Part shown: positions 1 to 6,255 of the stretch, one piece after another
How the letters are laid out: each line of letters starts with the position of its first letter
Numbering within the stretch: position 1 is the first letter of the stretch
DNA from: an uncultured Oscillospiraceae bacterium
GTDB taxonomy: Bacteria > Bacillota > Clostridia > Oscillospirales > Oscillospiraceae
DNA: 12,733 nt
Assembly: GCA_944385305.1 (NCBI GenBank)
Contig: CALWWS010000115.1
Location: 1 to 12,733 of the forward strand
Reading direction: 5' to 3'
Position numbers and translations under genes: made by a program
Notes under the pieces: generated by a model
Seen by the model: only the letters and a program-made list of their open reading frames with translations
The model's database searches: none
Told to the model about the DNA's origin: nothing

Positions 1-516
1 ACCCGGGTGGCCATTATCAAAAACAAGGCCATCCGCCGGGGCATGAACCTGCCCGACCCGGTCTTGCAGTACATTGCGGCCAACATCACCTCCAATGTCC
101 GCCAGATTGAGGGTACGGTCAACAAGATCCTGGCCTTCCAGGAGCTGATGGGGGAGAGCGTGGACGTGGACACCGTCACCCGGGCGGTGCGGGACATGTT
201 CAAGGACAAGGCCGACTTCCTCCCCTCCTCGGACATCATCATTGAGGAGGTCAGCAAGTTCTACGGCATTGAGACCGAGGCCATCCGGGGCCAGGGCCGC
301 ACCAAGGATACCACCCTGGCCCGCCAGATTGCCATGTACCAGATCCGGCGCATGACCAATCTCTCCCTGAAGGAGATCGGCCGGGAGTTTGACAACCGGG
401 ATCACACCACGGTGATGCACTCCATTGAGCGAGTGGAGAAGCTGGTCAAGCAGAGCCCCGAGGTGGCCGAGGTCATCAAGGACATCAACGCCAACATCAA
501 CGCCCGGTACGAATAA
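1..516 (+). CDS. dnaA: Chromosomal replication initiator DnaA, C-terminal part (5' end outside window)
   Basis: DnaA is the AAA+ initiator that binds DnaA boxes at oriC, melts the duplex and recruits the helicase. The frame is open from base 1, and the GTG at 7 is an internal codon, so 171 C-terminal residues are present. The first part is the end of the AAA+ domain, with the sensor-II stretch NVRQIEG (Arg codon 100-102). The rest is helix-turn-helix domain IV, with RQIAMY near 325-342 and the signature NRDHTTV at 394-414. The signature's usual Gly-Gly before RDHTTV is Asp-Asn here. The stop at 514-516 is followed directly by a DnaA-box-rich spacer and then dnaN, the standard Firmicute origin order. 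The identification is certain. Only the missing N-terminus (domains I-II and the Walker motifs) cannot be judged. Confidence 0.97.
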   Translation, partial: TRVAIIKNKAIRRGMNLPDPVLQYIAANITSNVRQIEGTVNKILAFQELMGESVDVDTVTRAVRDMFKDKADFLPSSDIIIEEVSKFYGIETEAIRGQGRTKDTTLARQIAMYQIRRMTNLSLKEIGREFDNRDHTTVMHSIERVEKLVKQSPEVAEVIKDINANINARYE

Positions 517-538
517 TTTCCACCGGCTTTTGTGCATA

Positions 539-547
539 TGTGGAAAA
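539..547 (-). promoter_or_regulatory. DnaA box, one mismatch
   Basis: TGTGGAAAA on the + strand reads TTTTCCACA on the - strand, one base away from TTATCCACA. It lies 5 bp from the perfect box at 553-561 in the same orientation. Confidence 0.6.
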
Positions 548-552
548 CCCCC

Positions 553-561
553 TGTGGATAA
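553..561 (-). promoter_or_regulatory. Perfect DnaA box
   Basis: TGTGGATAA on the + strand is the exact reverse complement of the consensus TTATCCACA. It is the best box in the spacer and so the most likely high-affinity site. Confidence 0.85.
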
Positions 562-582
562 TTTGGCCCCCTCCCCCCGGAC

Positions 583-591
583 TGTGGACAA
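583..591 (-). promoter_or_regulatory. DnaA box, one mismatch
   Basis: TGTGGACAA reads TTGTCCACA on the - strand, with a single A-to-G change from the consensus. It has the same orientation as the boxes at 539 and 553. Confidence 0.65.
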
Positions 592-600
592 GCCATTTTT

Positions 601-623
601 TTCTCCACACAGGCTGTGGACGC
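601..623. promoter_or_regulatory. Inverted pair of DnaA boxes
   Basis: TTCTCCACA (601-609, + strand, one mismatch) faces TGTGGACGC (615-623, - strand, three mismatches, so weak). The core TCCACA/TGTGGA forms a 6-bp inverted repeat around a 5-base centre. A back-to-back CCACA...TGTGG pair is also a familiar feature of Firmicute origins. Confidence 0.55.
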
Positions 624-655
624 CCTATTCCCTCTCTCCCAACGCTTTGCGCCCT

Positions 656-664
656 TTTTCCACA
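656..664 (+). promoter_or_regulatory. DnaA box next to the putative unwinding element
   Basis: TTTTCCACA has one mismatch to the consensus. It is the last box before the pyrimidine run (665-675) and the TTA/CTA/TTA series. The layout of box, short spacer, then trios on the dnaN side matches what is described for Bacillus subtilis, where the final boxes load DnaA onto the single strand. Confidence 0.6.
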
Positions 665-681
665 TTCTTTTTCCCTACGGC

Positions 682-693
682 TTACTATTACGA
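682..693. other. Candidate DnaA-trio unwinding element
   Basis: TTA-CTA-TTA-CGA on the + strand gives 3'-AAT-GAT-AAT-GCT-5' on the other strand. Three consecutive triplets fit the DnaA-trio pattern, which needs A at the centre of each 3'-(G/A)AT unit, and a fourth is degenerate. It lies 17 bp after the last DnaA box and is followed by an A/T run (693-700). The series is short, so the assignment rests mainly on position. Confidence 0.45.
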
Positions 694-740
694 ATTTTTT
701 CTCCCTCCTCTCCGGGGAGAGAGTCTAAATCGAGAAAGAC

Positions 741-746
741 GGAGGT
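741..746 (+). promoter_or_regulatory. Ribosome binding site of dnaN
   Basis: GGAGGT lies 6 bases before the ATG at 753. This is a strong Shine-Dalgarno that fixes the dnaN start. Confidence 0.85.
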
Positions 747-752
747 CACGCG

Positions 753-1865
753 ATGAAATTCTCCTGTGAAAAAGCCCTGCTTCAGGCGGCCATCTCAACT
801 GCCTCCCGGGCGGTCTCTCCCAAGAGCTCCATTCCCGCCCTGGAGGGCATCCTGCTGGAGGTAGGGCAGGATCTGCGGCTGACCGGCTATAATCTGGAAA
901 CCGGCATCCGCACCACGGTGGAGGCCGACATCCGGCAGGAGGGCACCCTGGTGCTCAGCGCCCGCCTGTTCGGCGAGATCATCCGCAAGCTGCCCGACGA
1001 TGTGGTAAACATCCAGTCGGACAACTACATGGTGAACATCCAGTGCGGGATGAGCCAGTTCAATATCCTGGCCACCGACCCGGAGGAGTTTCCCGAACTG
1101 CCCACGGTGGAGTATCAGAACTCCCTTACCCTGCCTCAGAGCAGCCTGAAGGCCATGATCGGACAGACCCTCTTTGCGGTGAGCGACAATGAGAGCCGCC
1201 CGGTACACACCGGCTCCCTTTTTGAAGTGGATGAATCCGGGCTGACTGTGGTATCGGTGGATGGCTACCGCCTTGCCCTGCGCCACGAGGCCATTGGTAA
1301 AAAGGAAGGGTCGGACTCCTTCTCCTTCGTAGTACCCGGCGCCGCCCTGTCCGAGGTGGAGAAAATCTGCTCTGACAGCGAGGAGGAGGCCTCCATTACC
1401 CAGGGAGCCCGCCATGTGATGTTCAAGGTGGGCAGCACCATCCTCATCTCCCGCCGGCTGGAGGGAGAATTTCTGGCCTACCGTCAGGCCATTCCCCGCA
1501 ACAATCCCATCCATGTGGAGGGGGATACCCGGGCGCTGCTCTCCTCCATTGACCGTGTCTCCCTCATCATCAGCGACAAGCTGAAAAGCCCTCTGCGCTG
1601 CGTCTTTGACGAAAATGTGCTGCGCATCAGCACGAAGACAGCAATTGGAGACGCCGCCGACCAGTGCCCCATTCAGGGCAGCGGCGGGGGACTGGAGATT
1701 GGCTTTAACAACCGGTATCTGATGGACGCCCTCAAGGCCGCCCCGGCCGACCAGGTGCGGTTGGAGCTGAGCAGCGGCGTGTCCCCCTGCGTCATTCTCC
1801 CCACCGAAGGGGAGGAGAACTTCCTCTACATGGTGCTGCCTGTGCGGCTGAAGGCGGGAGAGTGA
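753..1865 (+). CDS. dnaN: DNA polymerase III beta sliding clamp
   Basis: DnaN forms the ring-shaped dimer that tethers polymerase III to DNA and serves as a docking platform for ligase, MutS and other partners. The 370 residues match the normal clamp length and cover the three repeated clamp domains. Recognisable landmarks are ATDPEEFPELP from residue 107, VSVDGYRL at 167-174 (the clamp's conserved DG(H/Y)RL element) and the C-terminal MVLPVRL at 360-366. This last element lines the partner-binding cleft and corresponds to the MPMR region of the E. coli clamp. The protein ends four residues later. GGAGGT precedes the start. The next gene begins after a single base, so translation of the two is probably coupled. 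Nothing is missing. Confidence 0.98.
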   Translation: MKFSCEKALLQAAISTASRAVSPKSSIPALEGILLEVGQDLRLTGYNLETGIRTTVEADIRQEGTLVLSARLFGEIIRKLPDDVVNIQSDNYMVNIQCGMSQFNILATDPEEFPELPTVEYQNSLTLPQSSLKAMIGQTLFAVSDNESRPVHTGSLFEVDESGLTVVSVDGYRLALRHEAIGKKEGSDSFSFVVPGAALSEVEKICSDSEEEASITQGARHVMFKVGSTILISRRLEGEFLAYRQAIPRNNPIHVEGDTRALLSSIDRVSLIISDKLKSPLRCVFDENVLRISTKTAIGDAADQCPIQGSGGGLEIGFNNRYLMDALKAAPADQVRLELSSGVSPCVILPTEGEENFLYMVLPVRLKAGE

Positions 1866-1866
1866 G

Positions 1867-2301
1867 ATGGAGATAAAACCTTACTGCCGCAAGGTGCAGT
1901 TCTATGAGACCGACGCCATGGGCATTGTACACCACGCCAACTACATCCACTGGATGGAGGAGGCCCGGGTGGACTACATGGAGCAGATGGGCTACACCTA
2001 TGAGATGACCACCTCCTCCGGCATCGATCTGGCGGTCACTGGGGTGGACTGCCAGTACAGGTCCATGGCCCGGTTTGGGGATACGGTTTGCATTGAGATG
2101 GGGATTACCAAGCTCTCTCCCGCCCGGGTCACCGTGTCCTACCGGATGGTAAATGCCGCCGACGGACGGGAGGTGGCCACAGGACACAGCGACCATTTCT
2201 TCTTTGACCACAACAAGAACAAGCCGGTAGCCCTGCCCCGGGCCCTGCCGGAGCTGTACGACATTATGTCCCGCCTGTGTCAGGCCGGAGACAAAAAATA
2301 A
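1867..2301 (+). CDS. Hotdog-fold acyl-CoA thioesterase (YbgC/4HBT family)
   Basis: This 144-residue protein starts one base after the dnaN stop. Residues 14-38 carry the family's active-site region: ETDAMGIVHHANY with Asp16, His23, Asn25 and Tyr26, then WMEEAR. In the 4-hydroxybenzoyl-CoA thioesterase/YbgC family the equivalent Asp is the catalytic residue and the following helix packs on the CoA substrate. The predicted reaction is hydrolysis of an acyl-CoA, or possibly acyl-ACP, to the free acid in the cytoplasm. The substrate cannot be read from sequence. There is no signal peptide. Its ribosome binding site lies within the end of dnaN (GGCGGGAG). It sits in an operon otherwise devoted to replication and repair, which is odd for a metabolic enzyme. 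It could act in lipid turnover or thioester housekeeping. Family assignment is firm and physiological role unknown. Confidence 0.9.
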   Translation: MEIKPYCRKVQFYETDAMGIVHHANYIHWMEEARVDYMEQMGYTYEMTTSSGIDLAVTGVDCQYRSMARFGDTVCIEMGITKLSPARVTVSYRMVNAADGREVATGHSDHFFFDHNKNKPVALPRALPELYDIMSRLCQAGDKK

Positions 2302-2310
2302 GAGGAACGT

Positions 2311-2523
2311 ATGGAGCACAGACAGACTCACATTGAGACGGAATTCATCAAGCTGGACAGCCTTCTGAAATGGGAGGGCCTGGCGGAGACCGGCGGGGAG
2401 GCCAAGGAGCTCATCCAGGCCGGGCAGGTACAGGTGAACGGCCAGGCGTGCACCCAGCGGGGAAAGAAGCTGCGCCCCGGAGACCGGGTGGTCCTGGGCG
2501 AGGTTGAGCTGGAGCTGGTATGA
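2311..2523 (+). CDS. yaaA: S4-domain RNA-binding protein YaaA
   Basis: This 70-residue protein consists almost entirely of one S4 RNA-binding fold. It shows the typical pattern: [12 protein letters not shown] near residues 12-23, [16 protein letters not shown] at about 29-44 and the closing [10 protein letters not shown] at about 50-59. The small S4 protein upstream of recF is a conserved Firmicute neighbour (YaaA, also called RlbA) and is thought to bind ribosomal RNA, but its exact function is not settled. AGAGGA lies before the start. The stop overlaps the recF start by four bases (ATGA), which implies translational coupling of the two. Confidence 0.92.
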   Translation: MEHRQTHIETEFIKLDSLLKWEGLAETGGEAKELIQAGQVQVNGQACTQRGKKLRPGDRVVLGEVELELV

Positions 2524-3629
2524 TTGTACAAGCCCTCACCCTGGACTTTTTCCGCAACTACCTCCATCTGGAGGCGGAATTTGACCCGGGGGTCAACCTG
2601 ATCTATGGGGAAAACGCCCAGGGCAAGACCAACCTGCTGGAGGCAGTGGCCTATCTGTCCACCGCCTCCTCCCACCGGGCCAGATACGACCGGGATCTCA
2701 TCCAATTTGGGGTGGACAGCGCCTTTCTCCAGGCCCGAATCTTCTCCCGCCAGCGGGAGTTCACTCTGGAAGCCAATCTGGCCAGGGGCGCCAGGCGGCA
2801 GCTGTACGCCAACGGGGTACGGCTCAAGACGGCGGGGGAGCTGTCCGGCATTCTCAACACGGTGCTCTTCTGCCCGGAGGACCTCTACCTCATTCGGGAG
2901 GGCGCGGCGGTGCGGCGGCGGTTTTTGGACCAGTGCATCTGCCAGCTCCGTCCCCGCTATGCCCAGGCCCTGGCGGAGTACCGCAAGCTCTACGAGCACA
3001 AGACCCGCATTCTGCGCGACTGGCAGGAAAAGCCCTCTCTATTGGACACTTTGGATGAGTTCAACCTGCGCATGGCTCAGACAGGGGCGGTGATCATCCA
3101 CTACCGGGCCCACTTTGTCAAGCGCCTGCGGGAGATCACTCCGCCCATCCACCTGGACTTCTCCGGCGGGCGGGAGGAGCTGGATCTGCGCTATCAGACA
3201 GTGAGCACGCTGACCGATCCCCAGCTCACTCCCCGGGAAATCCTGCCCCGGCTGCTGGAGCACCAGGAGAGCCACCGCCAGGCGGAGCTGGACAGCCGCC
3301 AGTGCCTGTCCGGCCCCCACAAGGACGATCTGGAGGTGGACATCAACAGCGTCTCCGCCAAGACCTACGCCTCCCAGGGGCAGACCCGCACTGCCGCCCT
3401 CTCCCTCAAGCTTGCCTCCCGGGAGATCTTTTTCCAGGAGACGGGGGAGTGGCCGGTGCTGCTGCTGGATGATGTGCTCTCTGAACTGGATGAGCGCAGG
3501 CAGGCCTTTGTGCTGGGACGTATCACCGGCGGGCAGGTCTTTATCACCTGCTGCGAGGACGCCGGGCCGGCTGCCCTGGAGCGGGGGAGAACCTTCCGGG
3601 TGGAAAACGGCGCCATTGCCGCCAGATAG
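2520..3629 (+). CDS. recF: DNA replication and repair protein RecF
   Basis: RecF is an SMC/ABC-like ATPase that, with RecO and RecR, loads RecA at single-strand gaps. The 369 residues are the normal length. The Walker A motif is GENAQGKT at 30-37. The ABC-type signature is SQGQ at 285-288. Walker B is LLLDD at 314-318, with the D-loop SELD at 321-324. The middle holds the RecF lobe, including LSGPHKDDL at about 268-276. All catalytic motifs are intact, so the protein should be functional. It overlaps yaaA by four bases and is followed 11 bases later by a small membrane-protein gene. The order yaaA-recF-remB-gyrB-gyrA is that of Bacillus subtilis, except for the inserted membrane protein. Confidence 0.98.
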   Translation: MIVQALTLDFFRNYLHLEAEFDPGVNLIYGENAQGKTNLLEAVAYLSTASSHRARYDRDLIQFGVDSAFLQARIFSRQREFTLEANLARGARRQLYANGVRLKTAGELSGILNTVLFCPEDLYLIREGAAVRRRFLDQCICQLRPRYAQALAEYRKLYEHKTRILRDWQEKPSLLDTLDEFNLRMAQTGAVIIHYRAHFVKRLREITPPIHLDFSGGREELDLRYQTVSTLTDPQLTPREILPRLLEHQESHRQAELDSRQCLSGPHKDDLEVDINSVSAKTYASQGQTRTAALSLKLASREIFFQETGEWPVLLLDDVLSELDERRQAFVLGRITGGQVFITCCEDAGPAALERGRTFRVENGAIAAR

Positions 3630-3640
3630 GGGGAGTAGCC

Positions 3641-3943
3641 ATGCCTGTTCTCATTGCCCTTCTTACCCTGCTGCCCCTGGTTGTGGGCGGCGCGGCGGAG
3701 TATGCGGTCTGTCGGCTGCGGCCCGGCTGGCTGTGGCGGCTGATTCCACCCGCCGCAGGCGGGATACTGACCGCGCTGATCTGTCTGATCCGATGGCGGA
3801 ACTGGACCTCCACAGAGGTCTCCCCTTTGACTCAAATTCTCATCTTTCCCGTGCTGCCATCCATTTTTCTCTTTCTTGGCATGCTGACGGGCTGGCGGAT
3901 CTGGAAGCGCCTTTGGGCGCCCAGAGTGGTGGATGACAGATAG
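3641..3943 (+). CDS. Small three-helix membrane protein of unknown function
   Basis: I do not recognise this 100-residue protein. Hydrophobic segments suggest three transmembrane helices at about residues 3-24, 31-50 and 63-85. The connecting parts are short and basic or Trp-rich (RLRPGWLWR at 25-33 and RWRNW at 51-55), and the tail is positively charged (WRIWKRLW, 85-92). By the positive-inside rule, these basic segments would face the cytoplasm. There is no clear cleavable signal peptide and no catalytic motif. GGGGGAG lies before the ATG, and codon use looks like its neighbours, so it is probably a real gene. It sits 11 bases after recF and 12 bases before remB. The position suggests co-transcription with the replication genes but gives no function. 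Confidence 0.75.
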   Translation: MPVLIALLTLLPLVVGGAAEYAVCRLRPGWLWRLIPPAAGGILTALICLIRWRNWTSTEVSPLTQILIFPVLPSIFLFLGMLTGWRIWKRLWAPRVVDDR

Positions 3944-3955
3944 GGGGAAAGAGAA

Positions 3956-4219
3956 ATGTATCTGCATCTGGGCCAGTCGGTGGTGGTTCCCACCGGCAGC
4001 ATTATCGGTCTGTTTGACCTGGACAACACCACCTCCTCCCATCTGACCCGGAAATTTCTGGAGCGGGCGGAGCAGCAGGGGCGGGTGGTGAACGTCAGCG
4101 AGGATTTGCCCAAGTCCTTTGTTCTGTGCCGGCAGGGGGAGGAACCCCCCACGGTGTATCTCTGTCAGCTCTCCGCCGCCACCCTGCTGCGGCGGGCGGA
4201 GAACAACCTGTTTGAATAA
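3956..4219 (+). CDS. remB: RemB/YaaB-like DUF370 regulator
   Basis: This 87-residue protein opens with MYLHLGQSVVVPTGSIIGLFDLD, the family start seen in Bacillus RemB (YaaB). A PKSFVL motif follows around residues 52-57, then a C-terminal LSAATLLRRAENNLFE-type end. The DUF370 family includes the DNA-binding matrix regulator RemA. RemB acts in biofilm matrix control in Bacillus subtilis, where it is encoded between recF and gyrB exactly as here. Whether this anaerobe's protein controls matrix genes is not known. Length and position fit the family well. A G-rich ribosome binding site overlaps the end of the preceding gene's stop region (3943-3949). Confidence 0.88.
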   Translation: MYLHLGQSVVVPTGSIIGLFDLDNTTSSHLTRKFLERAEQQGRVVNVSEDLPKSFVLCRQGEEPPTVYLCQLSAATLLRRAENNLFE

Positions 4220-4233
4220 GACAATCCTGAACC

Positions 4234-4239
4234 GGAGGT
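4234..4239 (+). promoter_or_regulatory. Ribosome binding site of gyrB
   Basis: GGAGGT lies 6 bases before the ATG at 4246. This is a strong site that decides the gyrB start. Confidence 0.85.
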
Positions 4240-4245
4240 TTTTAC

Positions 4246-6189
4246 ATGTCTGAAGAACTGGAACGCAGCGCCACCCAGGTGGATCACGAGTACGGCGCAT
4301 CTGAGATCCAGGTGCTGGAGGGGCTGGAGGCGGTGCGCAAGCGCCCCGGTATGTATATCGGTTCCACCTCGGAGAGCGGCCTGCACCATCTGGTGTACGA
4401 GATTGTGGACAACGCCATTGACGAGGCCCTGGCCGGTTACTGTGATGAGATCACAGTCAAGATCGGCGAAGGTGACGTGATCACCGTCATTGACAACGGC
4501 CGCGGCATCCCGGTGGACATCCAGCAGCAGACCGGCAAGCCCGCCCTGGAGGTGGTATTCACCATTCTCCACGCCGGCGGCAAGTTCGGCGGCGGGGGCT
4601 ACAAGGTCTCCGGCGGCCTGCACGGCGTGGGCGGCAGCGTGGTGAACGCCCTGAGCGAATGGCTGGAGGTGCGGGTACACAAGGACGGGAAGATCTACGA
4701 GATGAAGTTCTCCCGGGGCAATGTGACCCAGCCCATGAAAGTGGTGGGGGACACCGACCGCCACGGCACCGAGGTGGTCTTCAAGCCCGACCCCGAGATG
4801 TTCGAGGTCACCGAGTACAACTACGATACCCTCCACACCCGCATGCGGGAGGAGGCCTTCCTCAACGCCGGGGTGCGCATTATCACGGTGGACGAGCGCC
4901 CGGGGAAGGAGCAGTCCGACGAGATGCACTACGCCGGCGGCATCCGGGAATTTGTCACCTTCATCAACCGCAACAAGACCACCGTCCACGACGATGTGAT
5001 CTACATGGTGGGGAAGAAGGAGGACTCGGAGGCGGAGGTGGCCTTCCAGTACCACGACGGGTACAACGAGACCATCGTCTCCTTTGCCAACAACGTCCAC
5101 ACCCCGGAGGGCGGCATGCACGAGGAGGGCTTTAAGCGGGCCCTCACCAGTGTGCTCAACGCCTACGGCAAGAAGATGAAGATCCTCAAGGAGGAGGACA
5201 AGGTCTCCGGCGAGGACTGCCGGGAGGGCATTACCTGCATCATCTCGGTGAAGCTCACCGAGGCCCAGTTCGAGGGCCAGACCAAGGCCAAGCTGGGCAA
5301 CAGCGAGATGCGCACCCTGGTGAACAACCTGGTGAGCGAGAAGCTGGCGGAGTACCTGGAGGAGAACCCGGCGGTAGGCAGGGCCATTCTGGACAAGGCC
5401 CTCATGGCCAACCGGGCCCGGGAGGCGGCCCGCAAGGCCCGGGAGTCCATCCGCCGCAAGACCGCCCTGGGGGGCGCAGCCATGCCGGACAAGCTGCGGG
5501 ACTGCAACGAGGTCAACCCCGAGCTCACCGAGCTGTATATCGTGGAGGGCGACTCCGCAGGAGGCTCCGCCACCCAGGGGCGTGACTCCCGCTTCCAGGC
5601 CATCCTCCCCCTGTGGGGCAAGATGCTCAACGTGGAGAAGGCCCGGGCGGACAAGGTGTACGGCAACGACAAGCTCACCCCGGTCATCACCGCCCTTGGC
5701 GCGGGCATCGGCGAGGAGTTCGATCTGAGCAAGCTGCGCTACCACAAGGTGATCATCATGGCCGATGCCGACGTGGACGGCGCCCACATCCGCACCCTGC
5801 TGCTCACCTTCTTCTTCCGCTTCATGCGTCCCCTCATTGAGCAGGGATATGTGTACGCCGCCGTGCCCCCCCTCTACAAGCTCACCCGGGGCAAGACCAC
5901 CCGGGTGGCCTTTGACGACGTGGAGCGGGAGCGGATTGCCGCCGAGCTGCGGGGGGACAACCCCAACGCCAAGGTGGACATCAACCGCTACAAGGGCCTG
6001 GGTGAGATGGATCCCCACGAGCTGTGGGAGACCACCATGGACCCGGAGAAGCGCACCCTCAAGCGCATTGAGCTGGACGACGCGGTAGCCGCCGACGCCA
6101 CCTTTACCGTGCTCATGGGGGAGAAGGTGGAGCCCCGCAAGGAGTTTATCGAGCAAAACGCCAAGTACGCCGTCAATCTGGACTACTGA
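4246..6189 (+). CDS. gyrB: DNA gyrase subunit B
   Basis: GyrB is the ATPase and TOPRIM half of gyrase, which introduces negative supercoils with GyrA. At 647 residues it has the usual Gram-positive length, without the extra insert of E. coli GyrB. The GHKL ATPase site shows Glu52 and Asn56 ([10 protein letters not shown]), Asp83 (IDNGRGIP) and the glycine-rich lid around residues 110-127. The transducer lysine is in QTK, 345-347. The TOPRIM domain has EGDSAGG with Glu434 and the DxDxD set Asp507, Asp509 and Asp511. The C-terminus ends in the typical KYAVNLDY. One notable change is LPLWGK, where Trp457 occupies the position of E. coli Lys447, a known quinolone-resistance site. It is followed by gyrA after 66 bp containing a GC-rich hairpin. 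Confidence 0.99.
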   Translation: MSEELERSATQVDHEYGASEIQVLEGLEAVRKRPGMYIGSTSESGLHHLVYEIVDNAIDEALAGYCDEITVKIGEGDVITVIDNGRGIPVDIQQQTGKPALEVVFTILHAGGKFGGGGYKVSGGLHGVGGSVVNALSEWLEVRVHKDGKIYEMKFSRGNVTQPMKVVGDTDRHGTEVVFKPDPEMFEVTEYNYDTLHTRMREEAFLNAGVRIITVDERPGKEQSDEMHYAGGIREFVTFINRNKTTVHDDVIYMVGKKEDSEAEVAFQYHDGYNETIVSFANNVHTPEGGMHEEGFKRALTSVLNAYGKKMKILKEEDKVSGEDCREGITCIISVKLTEAQFEGQTKAKLGNSEMRTLVNNLVSEKLAEYLEENPAVGRAILDKALMANRAREAARKARESIRRKTALGGAAMPDKLRDCNEVNPELTELYIVEGDSAGGSATQGRDSRFQAILPLWGKMLNVEKARADKVYGNDKLTPVITALGAGIGEEFDLSKLRYHKVIIMADADVDGAHIRTLLLTFFFRFMRPLIEQGYVYAAVPPLYKLTRGKTTRVAFDDVERERIAAELRGDNPNAKVDINRYKGLGEMDPHELWETTMDPEKRTLKRIELDDAVAADATFTVLMGEKVEPRKEFIEQNAKYAVNLDY

Positions 6190-6201
6190 CGCCCCTCTTG
6201 T

Positions 6202-6225
6202 CCCCCGGCCCGGCGGGCCGCGGGG
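6202..6225 (+). other. GC-rich hairpin in the gyrB-gyrA gap
   Basis: CCCC plus CGGCCC (6202-6211) can pair with GGGCCG (6215-6220) and GGGG (6222-6225), leaving a 3-base loop and one bulged C at 6221. No T-run follows, so it is not an ordinary terminator. It could be an RNA processing or stability element, or a partial pause, separating gyrB and gyrA expression. Its function is inference only. Confidence 0.5.
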
Positions 6226-6238
6226 ATGTCAGGAGAGT

Positions 6239-6244
6239 AGGAGG
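6239..6244 (+). promoter_or_regulatory. Ribosome binding site of gyrA
   Basis: AGGAGG lies 11 bases before the ATG at 6256. A second purine stretch, AGGAGA, is at 6231-6236. The spacing is slightly long, but no closer start codon exists in this frame. Confidence 0.75.
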
Positions 6245-6255
6245 ATTTAACGATA

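Larger units (their letters stand above)
517..752. other. oriC segment in the dnaA-dnaN spacer
   Basis: This is a 236-bp non-coding spacer, visibly less coding-like and richer in pyrimidine and A/T runs than its flanks. It holds one perfect DnaA box and at least four near-matches in both orientations (539-664). A pyrimidine run follows, then TTA-CTA-TTA at 682-690 and an A/T stretch to about 700. In Bacillus subtilis the equivalent dnaA-dnaN spacer is the part of oriC that unwinds, so this is inferred to be the same element. A small inverted repeat (CTCTC/GAGAG, 708-721) and the dnaN ribosome binding site close the region. I see no convincing sigma-A promoter for dnaN here. Transcription may read through from dnaA. 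Confidence 0.8.

Noticed and set aside
425..769. A + strand frame running from the end of dnaA across the origin spacer into dnaN
   Set aside because: It is out of frame with both genes, covers the DnaA boxes and encodes a Ser/Arg/Pro-rich string typical of an accidental frame.
4165..6156. An open reading frame of about 660 codons on the - strand opposite gyrB
   Set aside because: It has the same shadow composition (His/Leu/Val/Gly-rich) and no ribosome binding site or family motif, while gyrB on the other strand is fully convincing.
6202..6225. An intrinsic terminator between gyrB and gyrA
   Set aside because: A stem is present, but the following bases (ATGTCAGG) contain no U-tract. gyrA has no visible promoter of its own, so termination here would be hard to explain.
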